Positions 26,172 through 35,437 of a stretch of 64,000 nt of DNA are shown here, piece after piece. The stretch is taken from positions 1-64,000 of the forward strand of contig JANMDQ010000019.1 in the NCBI GenBank assembly GCA_031376385.1, in the 5' to 3' direction. The position numbers were made by a program, and so were the translations under genes. The notes under the pieces are model-generated. The model was given only the letters and a program-made list of their open reading frames with translations. It was not told the origin of the DNA and did not search any database. Positions within the stretch are counted from its first letter, which is position 1. Each line of letters starts with the position of its first letter. The DNA is from Aquisediminimonas sp031376385 (lineage in GTDB: Bacteria; Pseudomonadota; Alphaproteobacteria; Sphingomonadales; Sphingomonadaceae).

Positions 26172-28262
26172 ATGAACACTCAAAACGTCAAGCCTATTGC
26201 GGTACGATCACAGTCTGCCAGGATATTTCTGGCACGCCTACGTTCTGACGTCGGGGGCAATATTATCGCACTGACGGCAGCTGCGGTTGTGCCGATGGTG
26301 GGCGTTGTTGGCGGGGCCGTTGATATGAGCCGCGCATACATGACGAAGGCACGGCTTCAGTCGGCCTGCGATGCGGGTGTGCTCGCTGGCCGTCGTGCGA
26401 TGACAGATTTGAACTACACGACCGCCGCCCGGGCGCGCGCTAACAAAATGTTCGCATTCAATTATCGCGACTCAACGTCGCAAGCCACTGGAACAAGCTT
26501 CAACACTTCGGGCACCAGCAATGGCCAAGTGAACGGGACGGCGACAACTGTCATACCGACTGTGCTGATGCGAGTTTTTGGCAAAATGACATTGGACTTC
26601 ACGGTCACGTGCAGTGCGGATCTTCAGGTGCCAAATATCGACACGATGCTGGTGCTGGACGTTACGGGTTCGATGCAGGAATGTCCCGACGGAAGCAGCG
26701 ACTGCAACGCCGTTGGGTCGGGATCAAAGATCGAAGGTCTGCGGTCAGCGGTCCGCAGCTTTTACAACACATTGCAGACGGCTGCTGCCACCAGCCCGAC
26801 GGCACAGATTAGGTACGGCTTCGTTCCATATAGCCAAGCGGTAAATGCAGGCGATATTTTCAAATCCAGCCCAGGCTCTGGCCAATTGCCTTTGACCCAG
26901 ATGGTCAACGATTGGTCCGTGCAGTCACGTGTGGCCAATTTCAACACGCCGGAGGTGAAGAACGTCCAGTCAGGTACGCCTGTGGACAGCACGGAAACAT
27001 ATCAAAAGCCCCGCGCAGCACCAACAACGCCGACCAATACGCCTATGTCTTACAATGACTGTTTTGATTACAGACAAAACAACGCATTTGTCATTGACCA
27101 TGGGCCCGATGCAGGAACAAGTTGGAACGCGTCACCAAGCGGTCGCACGGTATACCGCGTTGTTGCAACTGGCGCCTTGCAGAGCAGCCAGCCTGCGGAC
27201 TCGGTCGAGTATGACAAGCTCTATTATTCTGACGGTTACGCGGATATCTCAGCTTATCCCTTTGGAAATGAAAACCGCGACGATAACTTCAGAGTGTGCA
27301 CGCGCGCCGTCACTACAACGCGCTATTCACCGACGACAATCTACAAGTTTACCAGCTGGACTTACAAACCAGTGTCATTTGACGTCAGTCAGTTCAAGGC
27401 GGGCAACACTGTCAACTATGTGTCGGCTATAAACAGTTCGACGGCATTTTCACCGGTTTCCGCAAGCTATGACCCCGTGCAAATGGCCCAATTCCCGAAC
27501 AAATCCGGGCTGACCGTAGCCGGTTCCATGTGGCGTGGTTGTGTGGAGGAACGCAGCACTGTGGCTGTTTCCAACTTCAGCCCCATTCCTGCCGACGCTG
27601 AAGACCTCGACTATCTCAACCTTGGCACGAACGATGCGACATATTGGCGGCCGGTATTTTCGGACCTTGCCCACATGCGATCAAATGTGGCTGAGGAAAC
27701 CGATACCGACGTCAATCGCAATTGGCGGCCAAGCGTGGTTTGCCCAGCAGCACCTATGCGCAACTTGAACACGATGACACTGGCGCAGATTGATGCCTAT
27801 ACGCCTCTACTGACGCCGGGCGGCAATACCTATCACGATATTGGCATGATCTGGGGTCTGCGGATGCTAAATCCAAATGGGATATTCTCAAGCCGCAACC
27901 TGACAGGCACCAACGGTGGGCAAATCAGTCGCAATCTAATTTTCATGACCGATGGCATTCTTGTACCCAATACCAATGCTTATTCGGCGTACGGGATTGA
28001 GCAAATGGACAAACGGATCACTGGCACTCTCAGCACGCCGAGCCTTACAACGCTCCACGCCCGCCGTTTCCAGGCTTTGTGCGATGCAGCGCGCGCGCAG
28101 GGCATCAGCGTCTGGGTGATTGCTTTTGGTCTTACTATCACAAGCAATTTGAAGGCCTGCGCTGATCCCGGACGTGCCTATACCGCAAGTAATAGTGCCG
28201 ATCTTGCAGAACGGTTCAAGCAGATTGCGCTTGATATCGCTGACTTAAGATTGACGCAGTGA
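26172..28262 (+). CDS. TadG-like protein with von Willebrand A domain
   Basis: 696 residues. The N-terminal GGNIIALTAAAVVPMVGVVG hydrophobic helix followed by AVDMSRAYM is the TadE/TadG pseudopilin-like anchor. A large external part has a vWA domain with the metal-site motif LDVTGSMQ near residue 165 and, in the C-terminal half, FMTDGIL. Such proteins belong to Flp/Tad pili or related adhesion devices. The stop overlaps the next start by one base (TGATG). The long, Thr/Ser-rich middle (about residues 250-480) looks like a surface-exposed insert. Confidence 0.88.
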   Translation: MNTQNVKPIAVRSQSARIFLARLRSDVGGNIIALTAAAVVPMVGVVGGAVDMSRAYMTKARLQSACDAGVLAGRRAMTDLNYTTAARARANKMFAFNYRDSTSQATGTSFNTSGTSNGQVNGTATTVIPTVLMRVFGKMTLDFTVTCSADLQVPNIDTMLVLDVTGSMQECPDGSSDCNAVGSGSKIEGLRSAVRSFYNTLQTAAATSPTAQIRYGFVPYSQAVNAGDIFKSSPGSGQLPLTQMVNDWSVQSRVANFNTPEVKNVQSGTPVDSTETYQKPRAAPTTPTNTPMSYNDCFDYRQNNAFVIDHGPDAGTSWNASPSGRTVYRVVATGALQSSQPADSVEYDKLYYSDGYADISAYPFGNENRDDNFRVCTRAVTTTRYSPTTIYKFTSWTYKPVSFDVSQFKAGNTVNYVSAINSSTAFSPVSASYDPVQMAQFPNKSGLTVAGSMWRGCVEERSTVAVSNFSPIPADAEDLDYLNLGTNDATYWRPVFSDLAHMRSNVAEETDTDVNRNWRPSVVCPAAPMRNLNTMTLAQIDAYTPLLTPGGNTYHDIGMIWGLRMLNPNGIFSSRNLTGTNGGQISRNLIFMTDGILVPNTNAYSAYGIEQMDKRITGTLSTPSLTTLHARRFQALCDAARAQGISVWVIAFGLTITSNLKACADPGRAYTASNSADLAERFKQIALDIADLRLTQ

Positions 28263-28855
28263 TGAAGAGTCAACTCAAATCAGCACGGCTGTTAAAACAG
28301 GATGATCGCGGCGCGGCGTTGATGGAGTTCGCGCTTGTCTCTCCCCTGTTCTTCCTCATTCTGATGGGCGTCTTTGACATTGGCTACGGGCTTTATGCAA
28401 AGTCTGTTTTACAAGGATCTGTTGAAGGCGCAGGCCGATTGGCGTCCTTGGAAAGCACGACGACATCTGTGACCGATCAAAGGGTTAGGGATTCCGTTGG
28501 CGCACTGAACAAGCTTAGCCCCATAACGTTCAAGCGGACCTATTATCAAAATTATCAGGACGTGTCGGTACCGGAGGATTTTACTGATGGTAACGCCAAC
28601 AGCGCTCGTGATGCAGGCGAGTGTTTCATTGACCGCAATGGTAACGGCGTGTGGGATCAGGATGTTGGAGTGTCTGGCCGCGGCGGCGCGCAAGATGTGG
28701 TCATTTACACCGCAACCATGACCTATGACCGGCTCTTTCCAGTGTGGGGCATGCTTAATCAGTCCCAGCAGCAAAAACTCACCGGAACGACCTACCTTAG
28801 AAACCAGCCCTTTTCCGCCCAAGCGGCCCGAGTGGGAGTAAAAATATGCACGTGA
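28262..28855 (+). CDS. TadE family pseudopilin-like protein
   Basis: 197 residues from ATG 28262; a GTG one codon earlier is possible. The TadE signature DDRGAALMEFALVSPLFFLI gives a single membrane helix after a short cytoplasmic lead. A calcium-loop-like DRNGNGVWDQDVG lies near residue 125. It overlaps both neighbours and forms a three-gene unit with them. Confidence 0.88.
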   Translation: MKSQLKSARLLKQDDRGAALMEFALVSPLFFLILMGVFDIGYGLYAKSVLQGSVEGAGRLASLESTTTSVTDQRVRDSVGALNKLSPITFKRTYYQNYQDVSVPEDFTDGNANSARDAGECFIDRNGNGVWDQDVGVSGRGGAQDVVIYTATMTYDRLFPVWGMLNQSQQQKLTGTTYLRNQPFSAQAARVGVKICT

Positions 28856-29553
28856 ACAAGGCCTTCTCCGGAGTGCGCGCTGTTTTGAACAAATTGCTGC
28901 GCGGCGAAAATAATCAGAGCGGCATAGCCCTGATCGAATTTGCATATTCACTGCCGATTTTCATGACGCTGGGGATCACTGGCACTGAACTGTCAAACAT
29001 GGCCGTTACCAACATGCAGGTTAGCCAAGTTGCCATGTCAATCACTGACAATTTGTCACGGGCCAAGCTAGCCGTGCCGTTGGGAAAGCCGCAATTTCGC
29101 GAACATGACATCAATGACGCTTTCCTCGGCGCAGGCTTACAGGATGGACGCCTCGACATCTATAAGGCTGGGCGGGTTGTTGTATCCAGCCTGCAGCGCA
29201 ACACAGATGGCGGCCAATGGATTGCTTGGCAAAGATGTCAGGGGCTTAAAAACTCTCCGTCGCTATTTGGCGTCGAAGGCACAGGTAAGACAGGAACCGC
29301 ATTAACCGGTATAGGACTATCAACTGGTCGAGTAGCAGCCGAGCAAGATACGGCGATCATCGTCACGGAGATCACATACGAATATCAGCCGCTCATTTCC
29401 AACAACCTTTTAGGATCGATGACGATGAGGGCAGAATCGGCTTTTTATGTGCGCGATGATCGCGATCTGACGGGTGGAACCGATAAAAACGGGGTTTATA
29501 ATCCAACGCCTGTGGTTGTTAAGCGCAGCTGCGGCACTTTTTCGGCCACTTAG
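28846..29553 (+). CDS. TadE-like pseudopilin protein, third of three
   Basis: 235 residues. The motif NQSGIALIEFAYSLPIFMTL is a TadE-type helix, and the rest is an external domain without recognised motifs. It overlaps the previous gene by 10 bases. No TadA ATPase, TadB/C or prepilin peptidase gene is in the window, so this trio must rely on a Tad machine encoded elsewhere, or works alone. Confidence 0.8.
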   Translation: MHVNKAFSGVRAVLNKLLRGENNQSGIALIEFAYSLPIFMTLGITGTELSNMAVTNMQVSQVAMSITDNLSRAKLAVPLGKPQFREHDINDAFLGAGLQDGRLDIYKAGRVVVSSLQRNTDGGQWIAWQRCQGLKNSPSLFGVEGTGKTGTALTGIGLSTGRVAAEQDTAIIVTEITYEYQPLISNNLLGSMTMRAESAFYVRDDRDLTGGTDKNGVYNPTPVVVKRSCGTFSAT

Positions 29554-29650
29554 GCACCTGAGACAAAAGGCCTAGCCCCAAAAAAATCGTTCGTGTCGAG
29601 CGAAGTCGACACACTTTGGGCGTGGCGCGATGTGTCCCGGGTTTCTGGAA

Positions 29651-29690
29651 ACTTAAAAAACGGCGGATTCTTCAACAAGTGGAGAGTGAA
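29651..29690 (+). repeat. dispersed repeat with GGATTCTTCAACAAGTGGAG core
   Basis: CGGCGGATTCTTCAACAAGT at 29661..29680, followed by GGAG, matches the minus-strand copy at 17736..17778 but for one base in the core. Both are preceded by an A-rich run and CCCGGGTTTC-like sequence. Confidence 0.75.
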
Positions 29691-29874
29691 AAGGCCTGTT
29701 GGCCTCCACCCGCCCGCCAGCCCAGATCGGTTGGCGCTCCTTATATTCAGGTCCTCTCGCGCGCAACGAGAGGGTTCAAAGAGGTGACATTTATATGGGG
29801 TTCGGAGCCGGTATTTCAACGACTGCGGCTGCGGTTTTGTTGCAAAGGCCTAAGCGCGTTGATTTATAGCGTGG

Positions 29875-29983
29875 CCGTTCGTCCTGAGGAGAGACAGAGC
29901 GTACGCGAAGGCTCGTCTCGAAGGACAGGGGGTGGTTCGAGACGAGCCTTCGCTTGCGCTCTGTCTCTCCTCACCATGAACGG
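29875..29983. repeat. long imperfect palindrome
   Basis: Left arm starting CCGTTCGTCCTGAGGAGAGA and right arm ending with its near complement (TCTCTCCTCACCATGAACGG) enclose inner pairing blocks GCGAAGGCTCGTCTCGAA and TTCGAGACGAGCCTTCGC. It lies between convergent operons and can fold in both transcripts, so it could also end transcription. Confidence 0.85.
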
Positions 29984-30047
29984 ATTTAGGACGCCTAATC
30001 TCATCACGCGTTTCCAGTAGACCTGCATCCGTCGCACCTAAGCTCGC

Positions 30048-31391
30048 TTACCGACCGCAGGTTTTGCGGACAGCCGCCACCACACGGGCCGCATCAACCA
30101 GTGCCAGTTTTTCAAGATTGGCCGCATAGGGCAGCGGCACATCTTCGTTGCAGACGCGGATGACGGGCGCGTCGAGGTCATCAAAGCCGTCCTCCATGCA
30201 CAGCGCCACGATTTCGCTGGCGATAGAACAGGTTGGCCAGCCTTCTTCCACAACCACCAGACGGTTTGTCTTGGCGAGGCTGGAGAGCACTGCGGGTTTG
30301 TCGAGCGGGCGAAGCGTGCGCAGGTCAATGACTTCCACGTCTATCCCCTCCCCCGCCAGTGTTTCGGCTGCATCAAGCGCCAATGCAACGCCAATCGAAT
30401 AGCTGACGATGGTCACATCTTTGCCGCTCCGCATCGTCCGCGCTTTGCCAATCGGCACAATATGGTCGCCGTCGGGCACTTCAAACGTGCGACCGTAGAT
30501 CAGCTCATTTTCAAGAAATACAACAGGGTCGTCGCAGCGGATTGCTGATTTCAGCAGGCCCTTCGCGTCGGCGGCATCATAAGGCGCGATCACGATCAGG
30601 CCGGGAACGCTGGCATACCAAGCGGCAAAATTCTGGCTATGCTGCGCGCCAACCCGGCTTGCCGCGCCATTGGGGCCACGAAAGACAACCGGGCAGCGCA
30701 TCTGCCCGCCGGACATATAATTGGTTTTGGCCGCTGAATTGATGATGTGGTCAATCGCTTGCAACGCGAAGTTAAACGTCATGAACTCGATCACAGGTCG
30801 CAGACCCGCCATCGCGGCTCCGGTGCCGATGCCTGCAAACCCATATTCGGTAATCGGCGTATCAATGACGCGTTTGGGGCCAAATTCCTCCAGCAAGCCC
30901 TGCGTCACCTTATACGCACCCTGATATTCGGCGACTTCCTCACCCATCACAAAGACACGAGGATCACTGCGCATTTCCTCTGCCATCGCATCGCGCAAAG
31001 CCTCTCGCAGTGTTACTTTCACAACTGAACTTTCAGTGGCAGGAGAAGCTGGAACCGCGACAGCCGGGGGAGCGGTGGGTGCAGCGACTGCTGGAGTCGC
31101 CACTTCAACCTGAGCTTTCATTGGAGCAGGCGCAGCAACGGCATCATCCTCCTCGCCCTGAATGAGCGCAATCACTGTCCCGACTTTAACACCTTCAGAC
31201 CCTTCAGTAACGTTGATGGCGCTCACCACGCCCTCATCAACGGCTTCGAATTCCATTGTAGCTTTGTCGGTCTCAATCTCTGCGAGGATATCACCAGCCT
31301 TGACAGTATCGCCCACTTTGACGAGCCATTTGGACAGCGTGCCTTCCTCCATTGTGGGGGAAAGAGCGGGCATCTTCAGTTCGGTTGCCAT
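30048..31391 (-). CDS. pdhB: pyruvate dehydrogenase E1 beta with N-terminal lipoyl domain
   Basis: 447 residues. Residues 1-80 are a lipoyl domain with the modified Lys43 in ETDKATM; an Ala/Pro-rich linker (about 85-120) joins it to the E1 beta transketolase-like fold (TLREALRDAMAEEMRSDPRVFVMGEEVAEYQGAYKVT). With PdhA it decarboxylates pyruvate using thiamine diphosphate. The lipoyl fusion is typical of alphaproteobacteria. The start overlaps the pdhA stop by one base. Confidence 0.96.
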   Translation of the reverse strand: MATELKMPALSPTMEEGTLSKWLVKVGDTVKAGDILAEIETDKATMEFEAVDEGVVSAINVTEGSEGVKVGTVIALIQGEEDDAVAAPAPMKAQVEVATPAVAAPTAPPAVAVPASPATESSVVKVTLREALRDAMAEEMRSDPRVFVMGEEVAEYQGAYKVTQGLLEEFGPKRVIDTPITEYGFAGIGTGAAMAGLRPVIEFMTFNFALQAIDHIINSAAKTNYMSGGQMRCPVVFRGPNGAASRVGAQHSQNFAAWYASVPGLIVIAPYDAADAKGLLKSAIRCDDPVVFLENELIYGRTFEVPDGDHIVPIGKARTMRSGKDVTIVSYSIGVALALDAAETLAGEGIDVEVIDLRTLRPLDKPAVLSSLAKTNRLVVVEEGWPTCSIASEIVALCMEDGFDDLDAPVIRVCNEDVPLPYAANLEKLALVDAARVVAAVRKTCGR

Positions 31392-32425
31392 CAGTATTGC
31401 CCCACAAGAATGTCGGTATAGAGTTCGGAGACGTCTGGCTCAGGCGAGCTTTCTGCAAAATCAGCGGCTTCGGTGACCATCCGGCGGATATCCTTGTCGA
31501 TCACTTTCAACTCATCTTCGGTGATGCCCGCCTCCAGCATGTCTTTGCGCAGGCCGTCGATAGGGTCAGACTTTTCCTTCACATCCTGAACCTCTTCGCG
31601 CGACCGGTATTTCGCGGGATCAGACATGGAGTGGCCCCGGTATCGGTATGTTTTCACTTCCATCAGGATAGGGCCATTGCCGCTGCGGACATAATCAATT
31701 GCGGCTTCTGCCGCAGCCCGCATTTCCAAAACATCCATCCCGTTCACTTGCATGCCCGGAATGCGAAACGCCTCTCCGCGCTTATGGAAATGGGTTTCCG
31801 AACTGCCCCGCGCCACAGCTGTACCCATCGCATAGCCATTATTCTCGATCACGAAGATGATCGGCAATTTCCAAAGTGCGGCCATGTTAAAGCTTTCATA
31901 GACCTGCCCTTGATTAGAAGCGCCGTCCCCGAAATAGCTGACGGCAATGCCGCCATCTTCACTATATTTATGAGCAAAGGCGAGGCCCGCGCCGAGCGAG
32001 ACCTGTGCCCCCACAATGCCGTGGCCGCCGTAAAATTTCTTTTCGACGGAAAACATGTGCATGGATCCGCCCTTACCCCGCGATATGCCTGCGCCGCGTC
32101 CGGTGAGTTCGGCCATGATGACCTTGGGATCAATTCCGTAAGCGAGCATATGGCCGTGATCCCTGTATCCCGTAATCACGCTATCTTTGTCAGCATCCAG
32201 TGCTGATTGGATCCCAACGGCCACAGCCTCCTGACCGATATAGAGATGGCAGAACCCGCCAATTAGCCCCAAGCCGTAGAGCTGCCCTGCCTTTTCCTCA
32301 AAGCGGCGGATCAGCATCATTTCCCGGTAAAATTGCAGCATCTGTTCGTTACTGGCCGGGAATGGCGCAATGTTGGAAAGTGCAGATTCTGGTTCAACGG
32401 ATGTGGACTTGGGGGCTTTGGCCAT
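31391..32425 (-). CDS. pdhA: pyruvate dehydrogenase E1 alpha
   Basis: 344 residues from ATG 32425, 6 bases after AAGGGA; an ATG two codons earlier would sit against that site. Thiamine diphosphate and Mg2+ are bound by the GDGASNQGQ ... NN block. The phosphorylation-loop region YRYRGHSMSDPAKYRS is conserved. It forms the alpha2beta2 E1 with PdhB. The ftsB-like gene and eno lie upstream on the same strand. Confidence 0.96.
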   Translation of the reverse strand: MAKAPKSTSVEPESALSNIAPFPASNEQMLQFYREMMLIRRFEEKAGQLYGLGLIGGFCHLYIGQEAVAVGIQSALDADKDSVITGYRDHGHMLAYGIDPKVIMAELTGRGAGISRGKGGSMHMFSVEKKFYGGHGIVGAQVSLGAGLAFAHKYSEDGGIAVSYFGDGASNQGQVYESFNMAALWKLPIIFVIENNGYAMGTAVARGSSETHFHKRGEAFRIPGMQVNGMDVLEMRAAAEAAIDYVRSGNGPILMEVKTYRYRGHSMSDPAKYRSREEVQDVKEKSDPIDGLRKDMLEAGITEDELKVIDKDIRRMVTEAADFAESSPEPDVSELYTDILVGQY

Positions 32426-32539
32426 TATCATTCCCTTGTTGGACAGTGCAGTGTGTCACAAACAGCTCAGCGACTAAACACCTCTAGGGGGCCGAAGGTC
32501 CGAAAATGACGTTGCGTTTCTGGTTTTTTTGGCGAACCG

Positions 32540-32851
32540 TCAATTCAGGGGAATAATGACCTCATCTGGCTGCGCAAGCCCCAAATCACGGCGGACCAGT
32601 TCATCGACCATATCCGGGTTAGCGCTTTTGGGATTCAGCAAGGCAACGCGGTTGGCCAGACGTGATTTTTCTTGATCAAGACGAACGAGTTCTGCCTGAC
32701 GCACCTCAAGACGCTCAGAATAATCGCCCCAAGCAAGCACACCGTTCGCGCCGAACAAAGCATAGCCCGCAAGGACGCCAACAATCATGATGGCGAGCGC
32801 CCGCCAGGCAACCGTTTGCGCTAATTTCAAAAGGGGAGCTGCACCGCGCAT
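32540..32851 (-). CDS. FtsB/DivIC-type septum formation initiator
   Basis: 103 residues: a short cytoplasmic lead, one membrane helix (ALAIMIVGVLAGYALFGANG), a coiled coil (ERLEVRQAELVRLDQEKSRLANRVALL) and the terminal NPDMVDELVRRDLGLAQPDEVII, matching the DivIC/FtsB family. These link FtsL and FtsQ in the divisome. Its place between eno and pdhA matches the order known in many proteobacteria. Confidence 0.9.
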   Translation of the reverse strand: MRGAAPLLKLAQTVAWRALAIMIVGVLAGYALFGANGVLAWGDYSERLEVRQAELVRLDQEKSRLANRVALLNPKSANPDMVDELVRRDLGLAQPDEVIIPLN

Positions 32852-32889
32852 TTTTGCCTTGAATCACAGCACGCTGCGCGGGTCAACCG

Positions 32890-34167
32890 TTAACGTGCGA
32901 AAATGGACCGCCCAGGATAATGAGCAACGCTGCCAAGTTCCTCCTCAATCCGGATCAATTGATTATATTTGGCCAACCGGTCGGACCGCGCAAGGCTTCC
33001 CGTCTTGATTTGCCCGCAATTTGTGGCGACCGCGAGGTCAGCAATTGTCGCATCCTCTGTTTCACCCGAACGATGCGACATGACCGACGTGTAGCCGGCC
33101 CGGTGCGCCATATTCACTGCCGCCAATGTTTCCGTCAGCGTGCCAATCTGATTGACCTTGATCAGGATGCTGTTGGCCAATCCTTCCTTGATGCCATCCG
33201 CCAATCGCACCGGATTGGTGACGAACAGATCATCGCCAACCAGCTGACATTTATGGCCAATTTTTTCGGTGAGCATTTTCCAGCCTAACCGGTCATCCTC
33301 TCCCATGCCGTCCTCAATCGACGCGATGGGGTAGCGGGCGGCCAGTTCCGCGAGATAATCGACCTTTTCTGCCGAAGAGAGCACCCGGCCTTCCCCGTCC
33401 AGATGATAGGCGCCGGCGCGAAAATACTCGGTCGCGGCGCAATCCAGAGCAATCACCACATCATCTCCTGGCCGATAGCCTGCCGCTTCAATTGAAGTCA
33501 TGATGAAATCCAGCGCGTCCGCAGGAGAAGCCAAATTCGGCGCAAAACCGCCTTCATCACCAACGGCAGTAGCCAACCCTTTATCGTGCAGCTTGCCTTT
33601 GAGGGTGTGGAATATTTCCGATCCCATCCGCACCGCGTCAAACAGGCTTTCGGCGCCAACCGGCACAATCATGAATTCCTGAAAATCAATCGGGTTATCG
33701 GCGTGCATCCCGCCATTGATGATGTTCATCATGGGAACAGGGAGCACATGCGCGGATACACCGCCGACGTAGCGGTAAAGCGGAAGTCCCCGCGAATCGG
33801 CTGCGGCCTTTGCGGCGGCCAGACTGACGCCCAGCATCGCGTTCGCACCGAGCCTTGCCTTATTCTCCGTGCCGTCGAGCGCGATGAGCATGGCATCCAA
33901 TTCCGTCTGATCTTCTGCGTCAAAGCCAATCAGCAGGTCTGCAATCTCACCGTTGACGCCGGCCACAGCTTTCGAAACACCTTTGCCAAGAAATTTGCTC
34001 TTATCGCCGTCGCGCAGTTCCACAGCCTCATAAGCGCCGGTCGACGCGCCTGAAGGAACCGCAGCCCGGCCAAATGCGCCGTCTTCCAAACTGACATCCA
34101 CTTCCACTGTGGGGTTGCCACGGCTGTCAATTATTTGTCGGGCATGGATATCGAGAATTGCCGTCAT
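32890..34167 (-). CDS. eno: enolase
   Basis: 425 residues from ATG 34167 (MTAILDIHARQIIDSRGNPTVEV); the frame stays open upstream to 34446 only because it overlaps the divergent DUF883 gene. Signature pieces: SGASTGAYEAVELRDGD, NIINGGMHADNPIDFQEFMI, LIKVNQIGTLTE and SHRSGETEDATIADLAVA. The enzyme turns 2-phosphoglycerate into phosphoenolpyruvate and also joins the RNA degradosome in many bacteria. Confidence 0.97.
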   Translation of the reverse strand: MTAILDIHARQIIDSRGNPTVEVDVSLEDGAFGRAAVPSGASTGAYEAVELRDGDKSKFLGKGVSKAVAGVNGEIADLLIGFDAEDQTELDAMLIALDGTENKARLGANAMLGVSLAAAKAAADSRGLPLYRYVGGVSAHVLPVPMMNIINGGMHADNPIDFQEFMIVPVGAESLFDAVRMGSEIFHTLKGKLHDKGLATAVGDEGGFAPNLASPADALDFIMTSIEAAGYRPGDDVVIALDCAATEYFRAGAYHLDGEGRVLSSAEKVDYLAELAARYPIASIEDGMGEDDRLGWKMLTEKIGHKCQLVGDDLFVTNPVRLADGIKEGLANSILIKVNQIGTLTETLAAVNMAHRAGYTSVMSHRSGETEDATIADLAVATNCGQIKTGSLARSDRLAKYNQLIRIEEELGSVAHYPGRSIFAR

Positions 34168-34279
34168 TATATGATGTGCTCCGGGATCATTTTCGTTGGT
34201 GATGCGTTCACTATCGGCGATAAGACGGGGATGCAATTGGCGGGACGACCGCACCTGTTCAAAAAGGATGATGAAGACC

Positions 34280-34795
34280 ATGGCCACTGCAAAAAATCCG
34301 GCGAACACTCCGGCAAAAACTCTCGCGGCTGCCAAGCCCAAGGCGGTCGATAAAGCGGTAGCTGCGTCGCCCCGGCCAAAGGCCCCAGCCAAGCGCGCAG
34401 CAGCGCCGAAGGCGCTGCCGTTGAAAGCAGAAACTGCTACGTTCACTGATCAAGCGAAAGAAGCGTTGGGCAATGCAGGAGTCAAGGCGCGCAAAGCCGC
34501 CAACACCGGCAAAGACACAGCGACCGGCGCAATGAACACCGTAGCGTCGATGGTTGAGGATGTCGCCAAGACAATTGATGCGCAGGTCGGCCCGCAATAC
34601 GGCGACTATGCCCGCAAGGCCGCCAGCGCCGTTTCGAGCGTTGCCACCAGCCTTGAATCCAAGGATGTCGATCAATTACTCGACGATGCCCGTGAATTTG
34701 TGAAGGCGCGGCCCGGCGTCGCCATTGGTGCCGCCGCTGCTTTTGGTTTCCTTCTCACCCGCTTGGTCAAAGCTGGCGATGACGACGACGCCTGA
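34280..34795 (+). CDS. DUF883-like (ElaB/YqjD) membrane-anchored protein
   Basis: 171 residues from ATG 34280; starts at 34268 or 34271 are possible. The first 60 residues are Ala/Pro/Lys-rich. The middle is a long amphipathic helix, and the end (RPGVAIGAAAAFGFLLTRLV) is the glycine-rich membrane anchor of DUF883 proteins. Relatives in E. coli bind ribosomes at the membrane in stationary phase. First of five small plus-strand genes divergent from eno. Confidence 0.82.
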   Translation: MATAKNPANTPAKTLAAAKPKAVDKAVAASPRPKAPAKRAAAPKALPLKAETATFTDQAKEALGNAGVKARKAANTGKDTATGAMNTVASMVEDVAKTIDAQVGPQYGDYARKAASAVSSVATSLESKDVDQLLDDAREFVKARPGVAIGAAAAFGFLLTRLVKAGDDDDA

Positions 34796-35165
34796 TTTCC
34801 CTGAGACAGAGCTGATGGAAGAAACCGAACCAGCAGAGCGGCCCACGATAGCCGCTCTTTTCGGACAACTGGTTGACGATGGCCGCACATTTGCGACTGC
34901 CGAAGTGGCCTATTTGAAGGCGCAAGCCGGCGAGCGGGCGATCTATGCTCTGCCGGGCTTTGCGATGATCGGAATTGCGATTGCGCTTAGTTTCGCGGCG
35001 ATTGTTGCAGGCCTTATCGCGCTGATGCTGTGGCTCGCGACTTTGGTGACACTCGGATGGGCCACGTTGATCGTCACGACAGCGGCGGGGCTGCTCTGCT
35101 ATATCCTGATCCGCGTGGGTATTGCTCGCTTGCGAGGAAGCCTCAAATCGAGGGAAACAAGATGA
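34779..35165 (+). CDS. phage holin family / YqjE-like membrane protein
   Basis: 128 residues from ATG 34779, overlapping the previous gene by 17 bases. After a soluble lead (IAALFGQLVDDGRTFATAEVAYLKAQ) two hydrophobic helices follow (AMIGIAIALSFAAIVAGLIA and LGWATLIVTTAAGLLCYILI). This fits the YqjE-like proteins that accompany YqjD/DUF883; the holin name is only a family label and no phage genes are near. Confidence 0.8.
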   Translation: MTTTPDFPETELMEETEPAERPTIAALFGQLVDDGRTFATAEVAYLKAQAGERAIYALPGFAMIGIAIALSFAAIVAGLIALMLWLATLVTLGWATLIVTTAAGLLCYILIRVGIARLRGSLKSRETR

Positions 35166-35437
35166 CTGACCCATTGTCTACCAGCGAGATCGACCTTCAA
35201 ACTGCGCGGACGCGGCTTAAAAATAGCCTGTCATCGGTTAAGGCGCGCGTCAGCCCCAAGGCCCTGAAGGATGATGCGCTGAATGCCGCCAAAAACCGAC
35301 TTATTGGCGTGGCGGTCGCCTCACGTCGAAGCCCTGTGATAGCTGTTGGAGCCCTTGCCGTCGCAGGGCTTATTGCTTTTCGAAAACCCATCTCAGCTGC
35401 CATCAAGCGGCTTTCCAAGGAGAAGAAAAATGTCTGA
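35162..35437 (+). CDS. small membrane protein of the DUF883/YqjE set
   Basis: 91 residues from ATG 35162, overlapping the YqjE-like gene by 4 bases. A helical first half (IDLQTARTRLKNSLSSVKAR) is followed by one hydrophobic segment (PVIAVGALAVAGLIAFRKP). Position equals that of YqjK in the enteric yqjDEK operon, but sequence similarity is too weak for me to name it. Confidence 0.75.
   Translation: MTDPLSTSEIDLQTARTRLKNSLSSVKARVSPKALKDDALNAAKNRLIGVAVASRRSPVIAVGALAVAGLIAFRKPISAAIKRLSKEKKNV

Larger units (their letters stand above)
29554..30047. other. repeat-rich intergenic stretch
   Basis: No gene. It holds a half element of the GTTCGTGTCGAGCGAAG class (29588..29614), the dispersed GGCGGATTCTTCAACAAG repeat (29651..29690) and a long hairpin (29875..29983), which are listed apart where clear. 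It separates the convergent Tad and pdh units. Confidence 0.7.
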
